This document shows positions 9,294 to 18,151 of a stretch of DNA of 64,000 bases, piece after piece. A program made the translations under genes and the position numbers. Below the pieces are notes generated by a model. The model made no database searches and had not been told where the DNA came from. It saw only the letters and a list, made by a program, of their open reading frames with translations. How positions within the stretch are numbered: position 1 is the first letter of the stretch; the number at the start of each line of letters is the position of its first letter. The DNA comes from Cognatishimia activa (GTDB taxonomy: Bacteria; Pseudomonadota; Alphaproteobacteria; Rhodobacterales; Rhodobacteraceae): positions 947,115-1,011,114 of the forward strand of contig NZ_CYTO01000024.1 of the NCBI RefSeq assembly GCF_001458335.1, in the 5' to 3' direction.

Positions 9294-10097
9294 CTAACCG
9301 GCGTTGAATTTCTTTGCCGGCGGGTGATCACCCGCGAAAAGAATGCCACCGCCCCTCCTCAACCAATGAAGGTCGGTCCGATTTGGGATGTTGTGAACAA
9401 CCCACATCACAAAAACCATCACGAGACCAAGAATGAAGGCCCAGGAGACGTTGTTATGAATCCACTTGGACCAGACCAGCAGAAACGCATTTGCTTCCTT
9501 GCCAAAGAGAGGCACGAGAACCACGCGTCCGAAAAGGACCAACACTCCGGTAATCCCCAAAAGAATGAAAGACCCAGCCATAAGCCAGTGGCCGAACCGC
9601 TCGATCGCTTTGAAGCGGGTAACCGTTCGTCCAGCGCGCCCCTCGTCGATCTTGATCCGGCCTTTCAGCAGATAAAAGACCAAAAGAGCGGCCAATGTAC
9701 CGACAAGCAGCCAGCCGCCATAGGTTCGAAGCGTGGTATCGCGGAATTCATGCCAGCGCATGCCGCCGTCCTGAACCATAACAGTCGCGACGTCCCCGCC
9801 AGCGGACACCTTCACATTCGCAGATCCATAGCGCAGAGCGCGCCAAGTTTCTGCGTCCGAGACTCCACCCAACGTGCCAAGCTGGGCAGCGATACCTGCC
9901 GCATTGTCGGGATCGCCTATTGCGTCGGACCTGAAGCTATCATCAAGTTTCTGCCCGGCCTGACGGGCCAGAATGTCGTCCAGCGTCTGCGCGCCGCCAG
10001 TAGCGGATCGGTCAATTGCCGGAGTGCCTTCTTCCTGCGCGAACCCAACCGAAGTCAGTGTCACCATCAGGACAAGTGCGAGTGCCATGCGCAGCAT
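9294..10097 (-). CDS. FDH gamma subunit, N-terminal part up to the amber codon
   Basis: This open frame of 267 residues has a signal peptide (MLRMALALVLMVTLTSVGFA), a soluble region of about 100 residues, then roughly three membrane helices containing the GHWL, KWIHNN and VVHN histidines. It ends at TAG right after KKFNAG, losing the last helices. Alone it would lack the heme-ligand histidines carried by the distal part. It follows FDH beta by 77 bases in the operon. Confidence 0.75.
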   Translation of the reverse strand: MLRMALALVLMVTLTSVGFAQEEGTPAIDRSATGGAQTLDDILARQAGQKLDDSFRSDAIGDPDNAAGIAAQLGTLGGVSDAETWRALRYGSANVKVSAGGDVATVMVQDGGMRWHEFRDTTLRTYGGWLLVGTLAALLVFYLLKGRIKIDEGRAGRTVTRFKAIERFGHWLMAGSFILLGITGVLVLFGRVVLVPLFGKEANAFLLVWSKWIHNNVSWAFILGLVMVFVMWVVHNIPNRTDLHWLRRGGGILFAGDHPPAKKFNAG

Positions 10098-10174
10098 GGT
10101 CGCTCCTCCTTGAAACTAGTGTTAAAGTTGAGCGGCCCCAATACGGGGCCGCTCGACGTCGTGATCAAACGCGA

Positions 10175-10768
10175 TCAGCCGCCTTTGCGCTGGTAGGCCG
10201 TACCCCAACCCCAAGCGCCAGAACCGAAGCCACGGGCCACGACACGCTCGCGGTAGATGTCGGACACTTCGTCGCCATCGCCAGCCAGAAGCGCCTTGGT
10301 CGAACACATTTCGGCACAGATCGGCAATTTGCCCTCGGCCAGACGGTTGCGACCATATTTGGCGAACTCGGCTGTTGAATGGTTTTCCTCGGGGCCACCG
10401 GCACAGAAGGTACATTTGTCCATCTTTCCACGGCTTCCGAAGTTGCCAGCTTGCGGGTATTGCGGCGCACCGAAGGGGCACGCATAGAAGCAATAACCGC
10501 AGCCGATGCACAGGTCTTTCGAGTGCAGAACCACACCATCATCGGTTTGATAAAAGCAATCGACCGGGCAAACGGCCATACAGGGCGCATCCGAACAATG
10601 CATACAGGCGACCGAGATCGATCGTTCGCCGGGCTTGCCATCTTCGATGGTCACAACACGGCGACGGTTGATGCCCCAGGGCACCTCGTGCTCGTTCTTA
10701 CAAGCGGTCACACAGGCGTTGCACTCAATGCAGCGCTCGGCGTCACAGAGAAACTTTGCTCTTGCCAT
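10175..10768 (-). CDS. Formate dehydrogenase beta subunit (four [4Fe-4S] ferredoxin)
   Basis: Electron-transfer subunit of a membrane-associated formate dehydrogenase, 197 residues. Four cysteine groups are visible: CIECNACVTAC, CMHCSDAPCMAVCP, CIGCGYCFYACP, and CTFC with a later CAEMC. This is the arrangement of beta subunits that link the molybdopterin subunit to a cytochrome b. It starts 12 bases after the alpha subunit stop, with GGAGG-type sequence before the ATG. No membrane anchor is visible at its C-terminus, so anchoring would depend on the gamma subunit, which is interrupted here. Confidence 0.9.
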   Translation of the reverse strand: MARAKFLCDAERCIECNACVTACKNEHEVPWGINRRRVVTIEDGKPGERSISVACMHCSDAPCMAVCPVDCFYQTDDGVVLHSKDLCIGCGYCFYACPFGAPQYPQAGNFGSRGKMDKCTFCAGGPEENHSTAEFAKYGRNRLAEGKLPICAEMCSTKALLAGDGDEVSDIYRERVVARGFGSGAWGWGTAYQRKGG

Positions 10769-10780
10769 TCTCTTTCCTCC

Positions 10781-13675
10781 TTACGCGGCCCAGATTTTGC
10801 ACAGAGTTGTCTTGGTCTCTTGCATCTGGGTTACTGAGTCATAGCCATAGGTCTGCGCAGTATTGGTGCTTTCGCCCAACACATACGGATCGGCGCCGTC
10901 AGGATACTTGTGCCGAAGGTCTTCGCCCTGGAAATGGCCACCGAAGTGGAACGGCATGAAAGCAACGCCTTCGCCGACCCGCTCAGTCACCATCGCCATA
11001 ACTTTGACTTTGCCACCTTCCGGGCCTTCGACCCAGACTTGTTCCCCATCACGCAGGCCAAGATTGTTGGCGTCACGCGGGCTCACTTCAACAAACATGT
11101 CCTGCTGAAGCTCGGCCAGCCACGGATTCGATCGGGTTTCATCCCCACCTCCTTCGTATTCGACCAAGCGCCCCGAAGTCAGAATGATCGGATACTCTTT
11201 GGAGAAATCATTCTTTTGGATCGAGGCATAGAGCGTCGGCAAACGATAGTCGTGACGGTCCTCATAGGTCGGATAATCCGCAACGAGATCACGACGCGGC
11301 GTATATAGCGGCTCGCGGTGCAGCGGGATTGGATCTGGGAAGGTCCAAACCACAGCTCGGGCCTTGGCGTTACCAAAGGGTGCACATTCGTGCTTAATAG
11401 CGACCCTTTGTATGCCACCCGAAAGGTCGGTTTTCCAGTTGGTCTTCGGACCAGCTACGGCCTCGATCGAGGCACGTTCCTCATCCGTAAGATCACCATC
11501 CCAACCAAGATCCATCAGCATCTGCATCGTGAACTCCGGATATCCGTCCTGGATCTCAGAGTTTTTCGAATAGACGCCTTCGGCGAGCAGGTTGTCACCA
11601 TCGCGTTCGACGCCAAAACGGGCGCGGAACGTCAGGCCGCCTTCGGACACGGGTTTGGACATGTCATAAAGGTTCGGCGTTCCGGGGTGACCCATCTCCG
11701 CCGTTCCCCAGCACGGCCATGGCAGGCCGTAATAGTCACCATCGGCTGGACCACCCACAGCTTTCAGGGTGGTGCGGTCGAATGTGTGCTGGTTTTCCAT
11801 GTGCAGCTTGATCCGTTCAGGACTTTGACCTGTATAACCGATCGTCCAAAGACCACTGTTGAATTCACGCGTGATGCTTTCAACATTGGGGGTGACATCG
11901 TCTTCCATCTCGATGTTGCGGAAAAAGCGATCCGACCAACCGAATTTCTTGGCAAACATCCCCATGATGACATGGTCTGGCTTGCTTTCGAACAATGGAT
12001 CGACGACCTTTTCTCGCCATTGAAGCGAACGGTTCGAAGCCGTGACAGAACCATGAGTTTCGAACTGCGTCGCAGCCGGAAGCAAATACACGCCGTCGGT
12101 ACGATCATGCAGAACAGCCGAAACAGTTGGATAGGGATCGATCACGACCAGCATATCCAGCATCTCCATGGCAGTCTTCATTTCTGCCTGACGGGTTTGC
12201 GAGTTCGGTGCGTGTCCCCACAGAACCATGGCGCGTACCTTGTTGGGATTGTCCATGTTCTCTGGATCTTCCAGAACGCCGTCGATCCAGCGACTGACAG
12301 GGATCCCTTTTAGGTTCTGCAGGCTCTTTTCCTTGCCGTCTGCGCCGGTCACTTTGGCAAATTGACCGGCCAGCCAATCGCCATCTTCGCCCCATACACG
12401 TGCCCAGTGGGCCCATGCACCACCCGAAAGACCGTAATAGCCCGGCAGGGTGTGGCTGAGAACGCCAAGGTCGGTTGCGCCTTGCACATTGTCGTGGCCG
12501 CGGAAGATGTTGGTTCCGCCACCCTCGGTGCCCATGTTCCCCAGAGCGAGCTGAAGGACGCAGTAGGCGCGGGTGTTGTTGTTGCCGTTGGTGTGCTGCG
12601 TGCCACCCATACACCAAATCACGGTGCCGGGGCGGTTATTGGCCAGCGTATGCGCCACGCGGCGAAGCTGTTTACCGGGGGTGCCGGTCACGCGCTCGAC
12701 TTCTTCAGGCGTCCACTTTTTCACTTCATCACGGATCTGGTCCATGCCCCATACACGGGTGCGAATGAACTCTTTGTCTTCCCAACCGTTTTCGAAGATG
12801 TGCCACAAAATACCCCAGACCAGGGCGACGTCCGTACCTGGACGGAAGCGAACATATTCATCAGCATGGGCGGCCGTGCGCGTAAAGCGCGGGTCGCAGA
12901 CGATCAGCGGAGCGTTGTTTTCTTCTTTGGCTTTTAACACGTGCAGAAGCGACACAGGGTGTGCCTCAGCCGGGTTGCCGCCAATAATGAAGATCGCGCG
13001 GCTGTTGTGAATGTCGTTGTAGCTGTTGGTCATGGCGCCATAGCCCCATGTGTTCGCCACACCGGCAACAGTCGTGGAGTGACAGATACGCGCTTGGTGA
13101 TCCACGTTGTTCGTGCCCCAATAGGCCGCAAACTTTCGGAACAGATATGCCTGTTCATTCGAGTGTTTTGCCGAACCCAACCAATAAACGCTATCTGGTC
13201 CGCTTTCTTCGCGAATGTTCATCATGCCGTCGCCGATCTCGTTGATCGCTTGCTCCCAGCTGATGCGTTTCCACTCGCCACCCTCTTTCTTCATCGGATA
13301 CTTCAAGCGGCGTTCGCCATGTGCGTGTTCGCGTACTGACGCGCCTTTTGCACAATGAGCTCCAAGGTTGAAGGGGCTGTCATAACCGGGTTCCTGACCG
13401 GTCCAGACACCATTTTGAACTTCGGCTACAACGGTGCACCCGACCGAGCAGTGCGTGCAGACCGATTTCAAGGTCTCGACTGCGCCGTCAGCAGCCGTAG
13501 CAGCTGTAGCTTGCGTCACCGTTCCTCCGGTGGCGCTGATTGCGGCAAGACCACCAATGGCCAGGCCGCTGCCACGCAGAAATGCGCGGCGGTCGACAGA
13601 TTTCTCTGCGACATCGGAAAGGATACTTGTCCGCTGGGGGCGTCTCGCAACCCCGTTGGTCTTTTTCCTCAACAT
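10781..13675 (-). CDS. Formate dehydrogenase alpha subunit (molybdopterin, Tat-exported, cysteine type)
   Basis: Catalytic subunit oxidising formate to CO2, 964 residues. A twin-arginine signal is visible at residues 29-35 (RRAFLRG) followed by a hydrophobic stretch, so the enzyme is probably exported folded to the periplasm. A [4Fe-4S] site uses C73, C76, C80 and C108. The metal-ligand position is Cys198 in RICHSTTV, not selenocysteine. Molybdopterin-binding segments follow through to a C-terminal dinucleotide-binding domain. GGGAGG lies before the ATG. The order alpha, beta, gamma with TorD, DUF3305 and DUF3306 genes matches FDH3-type clusters. The adjacent tungstate importer suggests W rather than Mo at the active site, but this is not proven by sequence. 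Confidence 0.93.
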   Translation of the reverse strand: MLRKKTNGVARRPQRTSILSDVAEKSVDRRAFLRGSGLAIGGLAAISATGGTVTQATAATAADGAVETLKSVCTHCSVGCTVVAEVQNGVWTGQEPGYDSPFNLGAHCAKGASVREHAHGERRLKYPMKKEGGEWKRISWEQAINEIGDGMMNIREESGPDSVYWLGSAKHSNEQAYLFRKFAAYWGTNNVDHQARICHSTTVAGVANTWGYGAMTNSYNDIHNSRAIFIIGGNPAEAHPVSLLHVLKAKEENNAPLIVCDPRFTRTAAHADEYVRFRPGTDVALVWGILWHIFENGWEDKEFIRTRVWGMDQIRDEVKKWTPEEVERVTGTPGKQLRRVAHTLANNRPGTVIWCMGGTQHTNGNNNTRAYCVLQLALGNMGTEGGGTNIFRGHDNVQGATDLGVLSHTLPGYYGLSGGAWAHWARVWGEDGDWLAGQFAKVTGADGKEKSLQNLKGIPVSRWIDGVLEDPENMDNPNKVRAMVLWGHAPNSQTRQAEMKTAMEMLDMLVVIDPYPTVSAVLHDRTDGVYLLPAATQFETHGSVTASNRSLQWREKVVDPLFESKPDHVIMGMFAKKFGWSDRFFRNIEMEDDVTPNVESITREFNSGLWTIGYTGQSPERIKLHMENQHTFDRTTLKAVGGPADGDYYGLPWPCWGTAEMGHPGTPNLYDMSKPVSEGGLTFRARFGVERDGDNLLAEGVYSKNSEIQDGYPEFTMQMLMDLGWDGDLTDEERASIEAVAGPKTNWKTDLSGGIQRVAIKHECAPFGNAKARAVVWTFPDPIPLHREPLYTPRRDLVADYPTYEDRHDYRLPTLYASIQKNDFSKEYPIILTSGRLVEYEGGGDETRSNPWLAELQQDMFVEVSPRDANNLGLRDGEQVWVEGPEGGKVKVMAMVTERVGEGVAFMPFHFGGHFQGEDLRHKYPDGADPYVLGESTNTAQTYGYDSVTQMQETKTTLCKIWAA

Positions 13676-13780
13676 GTTAACCTCCCTTGCTACCCCACTG
13701 GGGCTGGCTGGGTTGATGTGTAACCTTCGGCAGTCGGGCCAATCGCAACCAGTCGTCGAAGGAGCGGATCACTTGGCCTG

Positions 13781-13975
13781 TCAGAAACGGGCCGACGCGA
13801 AATAGGCGCGGGTCTGCGCCGTGTCCTGCAATTTGGTCGACTGCAGGTCAGGCTCGGCGGCTGCTTCAGCCTCTTGCCCGCTAGCCATGACGGTGACTGC
13901 AGCCGCAGGGGCTGCTGTTCCGGCCAATTTCAGAAAGTCGCGGCGGCTTTTCGCTTCCTTGTCCTTCTGGGTCAT
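13781..13975 (-). CDS. Small Tat-signal protein of the formate dehydrogenase region
   Basis: A 64-residue protein with a twin-arginine motif at residues 11-12 (SRRDFLKLAG) and a hydrophobic region ending in an Ala-rich cleavage-like site. The remaining mature part is only about 25 residues. It resembles the 'formate dehydrogenase region Tat target' family found just upstream of FDH alpha genes. The ATG is preceded by GAGGAGG. Its role is unknown. It could be a small subunit or an assembly factor travelling through Tat with the alpha subunit. Confidence 0.8.
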   Translation of the reverse strand: MTQKDKEAKSRRDFLKLAGTAAPAAAVTVMASGQEAEAAAEPDLQSTKLQDTAQTRAYFASARF

Positions 13976-14024
13976 GAGAGTTCCTCCTCTCTGTTGGTGG
14001 CGGTTGCCCGCCGGGTCTTGCGGA

Positions 14025-14630
14025 TCACTCCGCGCTCATCCGAAAGCCCTCGGCCTCGATCTCCATGAACACGCGGCCAACCTGACCGACAGCGGCATAG
14101 AGAACCGAGTTTTTTGCAGCTTCCAAATCTGTGAAAAAGTGACCCGCCCACGGGCCGATATGGGTGTTGAAGAATGCTTTCTGGTCGGCAACATCACGCG
14201 CCTGCCCAAAGCGGCCCACGATCATCGCGCCCATCATTTCCATCAGCGACGCGATGTTGTCTTCCGGTTCATAGATGTTTTCGGCACGTGTTAGCCCACG
14301 CGCTGCCATGTCCTGACGGAGCTTCGCTAGGGGTTTTTCATTTAGAAAACCGGTTAGATAATAGCTGGCATAGGGCAATAACTCGCCCCGACCCAAGCCG
14401 ATAAACAGCTTGTTGAATTCACTCTCAACACCCTCAGCTTTTGACAATTTGGCGATCTTCGCCAGCGCATTTATCGCCACACCCAATGGCGTGTCATCGC
14501 CGGTAAGCCCTGCCGTCATCGTTAAGGTGTCGGCGTTGGCGGGTGCCGACAGAAGAAGTCCAAGATAGTTGTAGAGGTCCGCGCGTAGACGATCTTCTTC
14601 AGTCACACGGATGTCTTCAGCTGCACTCAT
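14025..14630 (-). CDS. TorD/DmsD-family molecular chaperone
   Basis: Cytoplasmic chaperone likely to bind the Tat signal of the FDH alpha subunit and hold it for cofactor insertion. It is an all-helical protein of about 201 residues with the family pattern: N-terminal RADLYNYLGLLLSAP, central LLPYASYYLTGFLNEKPLA, then EPEDNIASLMEMMG. The start chosen (MSAAEDIR) has AAGGA 7 bases upstream. An earlier ATG at 14648 overlaps the DUF3306 stop and is also possible. It lies in the FDH operon between DUF3306 and the small Tat protein. Confidence 0.85.
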   Translation of the reverse strand: MSAAEDIRVTEEDRLRADLYNYLGLLLSAPANADTLTMTAGLTGDDTPLGVAINALAKIAKLSKAEGVESEFNKLFIGLGRGELLPYASYYLTGFLNEKPLAKLRQDMAARGLTRAENIYEPEDNIASLMEMMGAMIVGRFGQARDVADQKAFFNTHIGPWAGHFFTDLEAAKNSVLYAAVGQVGRVFMEIEAEGFRMSAE

Positions 14631-14644
14631 ATTCATTTCCTTAC

Positions 14645-15301
14645 TCATGCGCGCCCGGCGTCTTTGCGCGCGCCCTCTGGTGTCTCAAATGCAAAGCGCA
14701 TTCGGCGTGAGGGCACGAACGCGTCAGGGTCGTCTGCAATATCAATGGATTGGGGCAAGTCACCGGTATCTATTGTGGCTTCGGCGACAAGCACTGGTGA
14801 CTTATCTTCGATGTCTTGTATGTCGGTTTCTGTTTCGGGGGCGGATCGTTCCGGAACGGGGTCATCTTCTAAGGTGTCGATGTCATTGGCTGCGGCAGCT
14901 TCTTCCGCGCGGCGCGCCAGTTCGAGCACGTGTTCGGTCATTCCCTTACCAACCTGATAGGCGGTCTGCAGGTTCTCGACCACGCAATTGGCGTCGGTGA
15001 AATCATCACCGTAGTCGACCAATCCGTCGACATTGGCCAAAATCGGATTCAAACGCCACAAACGGCGCAAAGCACGCGTGCGAATGCGGGCGGGAACCGC
15101 TTCACTGAGGAACGCTTTGAAATCGTCACCTTCTTCAAGAGTGTCAGGGTCGGGTAAATCGAGCTCAGCCAGAATGTCTTCGTCTGTACGTTCAGCCATT
15201 GAGGCTTCACGTTCGGCTTGTGCTTCGGCCTCAGCAAGGCGCGTTGTTTCTTGGTCTTCAGCCAGAACAGCAGCTTTACGACGGGCCCAGAAATCGCTCA
15301 T
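14645..15301 (-). CDS. DUF3306-domain protein of the FDH operon
   Basis: A 218-residue acidic, charge-rich protein beginning MSDFWARRKAAVLAE. A conserved core (about residues 60-115) contains RALRRLWRLNPILANVDGLV followed by DYGDDFTD, characteristic of DUF3306. The C-terminal half is low-complexity and rich in Asp and Glu. Function is unknown; the family co-occurs with FDH clusters. The start overlaps the DUF3305 stop by 4 bases (ATGA) and AAGGAG precedes it, so it is translationally coupled. Confidence 0.82.
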   Translation of the reverse strand: MSDFWARRKAAVLAEDQETTRLAEAEAQAEREASMAERTDEDILAELDLPDPDTLEEGDDFKAFLSEAVPARIRTRALRRLWRLNPILANVDGLVDYGDDFTDANCVVENLQTAYQVGKGMTEHVLELARRAEEAAAANDIDTLEDDPVPERSAPETETDIQDIEDKSPVLVAEATIDTGDLPQSIDIADDPDAFVPSRRMRFAFETPEGARKDAGRA

Positions 15302-15867
15302 TGCAAACGCTCCTTCTTGGCTTGAACAGGCGAGCGGTACACATCGGCCAATTGCGAGATCCGAGCATCCCCGATCCCATCTTCCACAAGCCCAATGTCC
15401 TTCTTGTCACGCTTGCGTTTCTTGAACACTTCTTCGCGGTGATGAGCGTCAACGAAATCACTGACCCACATCCGAACGCTTGGCGGCATGGCGATCTTTT
15501 CGACGATATCCTCGCCATTATCCGCGTAATCTTGCGCCTCGTAGGGCGAGGCGGTCAGCAGCACCACATCCAAAGGACGGGACTCATCGCCGGTTTCGCG
15601 CAGGACTGTGTAAAGGGATGGGGTCACGGCATTCAGTCCGTGCAGATAGGCTTCGGTATCCGCGCCGTGCAGTTCCAGCGTTGGGGTGGCGACATGATAA
15701 AATGTCATTTCGCCCTCTTGGCGCAAAACCCGCCAATCTGCTTGGCCTGCACCAGGCAAGACATCCACAACCTTCCAAACCCAAACAGCCCAACGGGTCA
15801 CACCCGGCATGCGCCGCATGACGACGCCAACTGGCATCATGTCAAATCTGTTCGGATCATGGATCAT
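15298..15867 (-). CDS. DUF3305-domain protein, first gene of the FDH operon
   Basis: About 189 residues from the chosen ATG (complement 15865-15867), which has GGGAGG 11 bases upstream; an alternative start at 15945 would add 26 residues. The start of the domain, MPVGVVMRRMPGVTRWAVWV, and the segment with LHGADTEAYLHGLN fit DUF3305. Function is not established. It sits with DUF3306 and a TorD chaperone upstream of FDH alpha, so a role in FDH maturation is inferred from context. It reads divergently from the ferredoxin gene at 16192. Confidence 0.78.
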   Translation of the reverse strand: MIHDPNRFDMMPVGVVMRRMPGVTRWAVWVWKVVDVLPGAGQADWRVLRQEGEMTFYHVATPTLELHGADTEAYLHGLNAVTPSLYTVLRETGDESRPLDVVLLTASPYEAQDYADNGEDIVEKIAMPPSVRMWVSDFVDAHHREEVFKKRKRDKKDIGLVEDGIGDARISQLADVYRSPVQAKKERLQ

Positions 15868-16191
15868 GATCTGAATGTCCTCCCTCACAATACCCTGCTG
15901 CATGCTTGACCACCCGCAAACGTCTATTTGCGGCGTGACGGCCATTCAGGACAAATTGTCGACGCTCTGGCGAGCGGGAGGACTGCATGGGTCGAATTGT
16001 CTATTCCGACCAAATTAATCGGATTTTTTGAATACGTCCCAAACAGCGAATCATTGTCGAATTTTCGACGTCTGAGGTCGGGCCTACATCGAAAAAAACC
16101 AGTTTACGCCCGTTCGAAATCATGGCTAGTTGAACCCCGGTCGACGCCCCAAAAAGGGGCTAAATTGCTCGACAGTAACGCGGGGAGAAAC
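15868..16191. promoter_or_regulatory. Divergent promoter region between the FDH operon and the ferredoxin operon
   Basis: This 324-base region separates two operons of the formate module. It contains a near-palindrome GTCGAA-TT-TTCGAC at 16056-16069. Related GTCGA-containing words occur at 15955-15963 (ATTGTCGAC) and 15991-16001 (GTCGAATTGTC), and TCCGA-N9-TCGGA is present near 16004-16022. A GCCCC-AAAAA-GGGGC hairpin lies at 16146-16160, upstream of the ferredoxin ribosome site. The repeated GTCGA word could be a regulator target, for example of the response regulator at 7324, but that is a guess. Confidence 0.4.
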
Positions 16192-18138
16192 ATGTCTAAG
16201 ACACTGATTTTATGCGATTGTTCCGGAAGTCAATCCATAGATTCCACCGCGCTTTCGGATGCGACCGGCGCACCGGTTTCAAAGCTACATAGCAACCTTT
16301 GCACCACACAGATCGAACAGGCCGCTGCTGCCATTTCTGGGGGAGACGCAATTATTTGTTGCGCCCAAGAACGGCGATTTTTTGAAGCATTGGCGGACGA
16401 AATTGATGCCCCTGCTCCGCCCGTTCTCGATCTGCGCGACCGGGCCGGATGGTCCAGTGATCCGGCCTCCAAACTACCCAAAATGGCCGCGCTTGTGGCG
16501 GAGGCTTCGTTGTCAGCCCCAACGGAAAAAGTGGTGGATATTCGGTCCGAGGGGCTGTGCCTAGTCATCGGATCTGAGTCTGTCGCGATCCCTGCAGCTG
16601 AGGCTTTGAAGGACCATCTTGGGGTAACTGTTTTGCTGACGGACGGCGCAGATCTGCCGGTCACGCGCGCCTATGACGCAATACGTGGGCGTCTTAAGAC
16701 AGCCAAAGGTGCTTTGGGGCAATTCAGTGTCCAGATCGACGCGCTTGAAAAGCTAGAGCCTGGAGGACGAGGTGCCCCCCGCTTGACTGCGCCACGCGAT
16801 GGTGGGTCGTCAGAATGTGATATCATTTTAGACCTGACTGGCGACGTGGCCCTGTTCCCTGCCCCGGAAAAACGCGAAGGTTATCTGTGCGCCGATCCCG
16901 CTCATGCGCCGTCGGTTGCCGAGGCCGTTATGAAAGCCTCTCATCTGGTCGGGACTTTCGAAAAACCCCTTTATATTAAATCAGAGCCAGCTCTTTGCGC
17001 CCATTCTCGCGCAAGCCAATCTGGCTGCTCACGTTGTCTAAACGCGTGTCCGACAGGAGCCATCCAACCCAACGGGGATCACGTTGTGATCGATCCAATG
17101 ATCTGCGCCGGGTGCGGCGCATGTTCGTCGCTTTGCCCATCAGGGGCGATCAGCTATGATGCACCGCCTGTTGATCTGACCATCCGGCGCGCGCAGACAC
17201 TGGCCCGCGCCTATCTGGAAGCCGGCGGCGAAACGCCACGTCTTCTCGTGGTGAACGATCATGGGTCCGAGATGATACGACTGTCTGCTCGGTTTGGGCG
17301 CGGTCTTCCTGCTGATGTCATTCCGCTGGAAATCCCTGCCCTTGCTGCATTTGGCCATGCCGAGATGCTGACCGCATCTGCCGCCGGGTTTGCCGATGTT
17401 ACCCTTCTTATGGCCCCTGGCGTAGATGCAGACATCATCGCCCACGAGGCCAGTTTGGCACGCGCCATGGGTGCCAAGGTAACACTGTTGGACACCAGCG
17501 ACCCTGATGTCATGTCAGACGCACTCTATGACTCCCAAGCCCCGGCCTCCATCGCCGCTCCCATACGCCCCGTCGGCAGCCGTCGCCAAGTCACACGACA
17601 AGCCGCCATCGCCCTGAACCCCGACGCCGAGAACTTACCGTTGCCGGATGGAGCCCCCTATGGCGCGACGGTGGTCGATACAGACGCCTGCACGCTCTGC
17701 TTGTCCTGTGTATCGCTTTGCCCGTCTGGCGCATTGGGTGACAATCCAGACCTGCCGCAACTGCGTTTTCAGGAAGACGCTTGTTTGCAATGCGGCATCT
17801 GCGTCTCGACCTGCCCAGAGAATGCAATCACGCTGACCCCACAGATGAACCTCACCCCAGCCGCGCTGGATCAGCAGGTGCTACACGAAGAAGAGCCGTT
17901 TGCCTGTATCGAATGCGGCGCGCTGTTCGGTGTGAAATCGACCATCGAGAAGATTTCTGAGAAGCTGGCGGGGAAGCATGCGATGTTCGCCAACTCGGAA
18001 GCCGCAAAGATGATCCAGATGTGTGACAATTGCCGCGTGAACGCTCAATATCACGCGAAAAACAATCCATTTGAAGGGGGCGAACGGCCCCGCCCGCGCA
18101 CCACGGAAGACTATCTGTCTAAACGGCGCGATCACTGA
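16192..18138 (+). CDS. Large polyferredoxin with four [4Fe-4S] clusters, FDH-associated
   Basis: A 648-residue cytoplasmic iron-sulfur protein. The start ATG at 16192 has GGGGAGA 4 bases upstream; a longer frame from 15928 is not supported. N-terminal CDCSGSQ and a central Ala-rich region of unclear fold are followed by two ferredoxin pairs: CSRCLNACPTGAI with CAGCGACSSLCPSGAI, and CTLCLSCVSLCPSGAL with CLQCGICVSTCPENAI. The C-terminus carries CIECG and CDNCR pairs. It heads an operon with DUF6494, mrp and two more genes, divergent from FDH. It may carry electrons to or from formate metabolism, or take part in cofactor assembly; the sequence does not decide. Confidence 0.88.
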   Translation: MSKTLILCDCSGSQSIDSTALSDATGAPVSKLHSNLCTTQIEQAAAAISGGDAIICCAQERRFFEALADEIDAPAPPVLDLRDRAGWSSDPASKLPKMAALVAEASLSAPTEKVVDIRSEGLCLVIGSESVAIPAAEALKDHLGVTVLLTDGADLPVTRAYDAIRGRLKTAKGALGQFSVQIDALEKLEPGGRGAPRLTAPRDGGSSECDIILDLTGDVALFPAPEKREGYLCADPAHAPSVAEAVMKASHLVGTFEKPLYIKSEPALCAHSRASQSGCSRCLNACPTGAIQPNGDHVVIDPMICAGCGACSSLCPSGAISYDAPPVDLTIRRAQTLARAYLEAGGETPRLLVVNDHGSEMIRLSARFGRGLPADVIPLEIPALAAFGHAEMLTASAAGFADVTLLMAPGVDADIIAHEASLARAMGAKVTLLDTSDPDVMSDALYDSQAPASIAAPIRPVGSRRQVTRQAAIALNPDAENLPLPDGAPYGATVVDTDACTLCLSCVSLCPSGALGDNPDLPQLRFQEDACLQCGICVSTCPENAITLTPQMNLTPAALDQQVLHEEEPFACIECGALFGVKSTIEKISEKLAGKHAMFANSEAAKMIQMCDNCRVNAQYHAKNNPFEGGERPRPRTTEDYLSKRRDH

Positions 18139-18151
18139 CACAGGAGCCCCC

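Larger units (their letters stand above)
8886..10097 (-). pseudogene. Formate dehydrogenase gamma subunit (cytochrome b), interrupted by an in-frame amber codon
   Basis: Read through, this frame encodes 403 residues of an FDH cytochrome b subunit, which anchors the alpha/beta dimer to the membrane and passes electrons from formate to quinone. It has a signal peptide, an extracytoplasmic N-terminal region, and helices with likely heme histidines in RFGHWL, KWIHNN, VVHN, QAWHA and FAHIY. At complement 9294-9296 the codon after KKFNAG is TAG; the frame continues unchanged into KMIFWSVIL. From my knowledge of the family a glutamine is expected here, and CAG to TAG is one transition. This is therefore one gene cut by a nonsense codon, or a sequencing error, or readthrough or reinitiation. 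The two halves are listed below. Confidence 0.8.

Noticed and set aside
11318..12313. Long plus-strand open frame (331 codons) opposite FDH alpha
   Set aside because: Shadow of the molybdopterin subunit gene; no domain and no ribosome site.
13060..13110. Selenocysteine codon in FDH alpha
   Set aside because: The metal-ligand position is encoded as an ordinary cysteine (RICHS); no in-frame TGA or SECIS-like need is seen.
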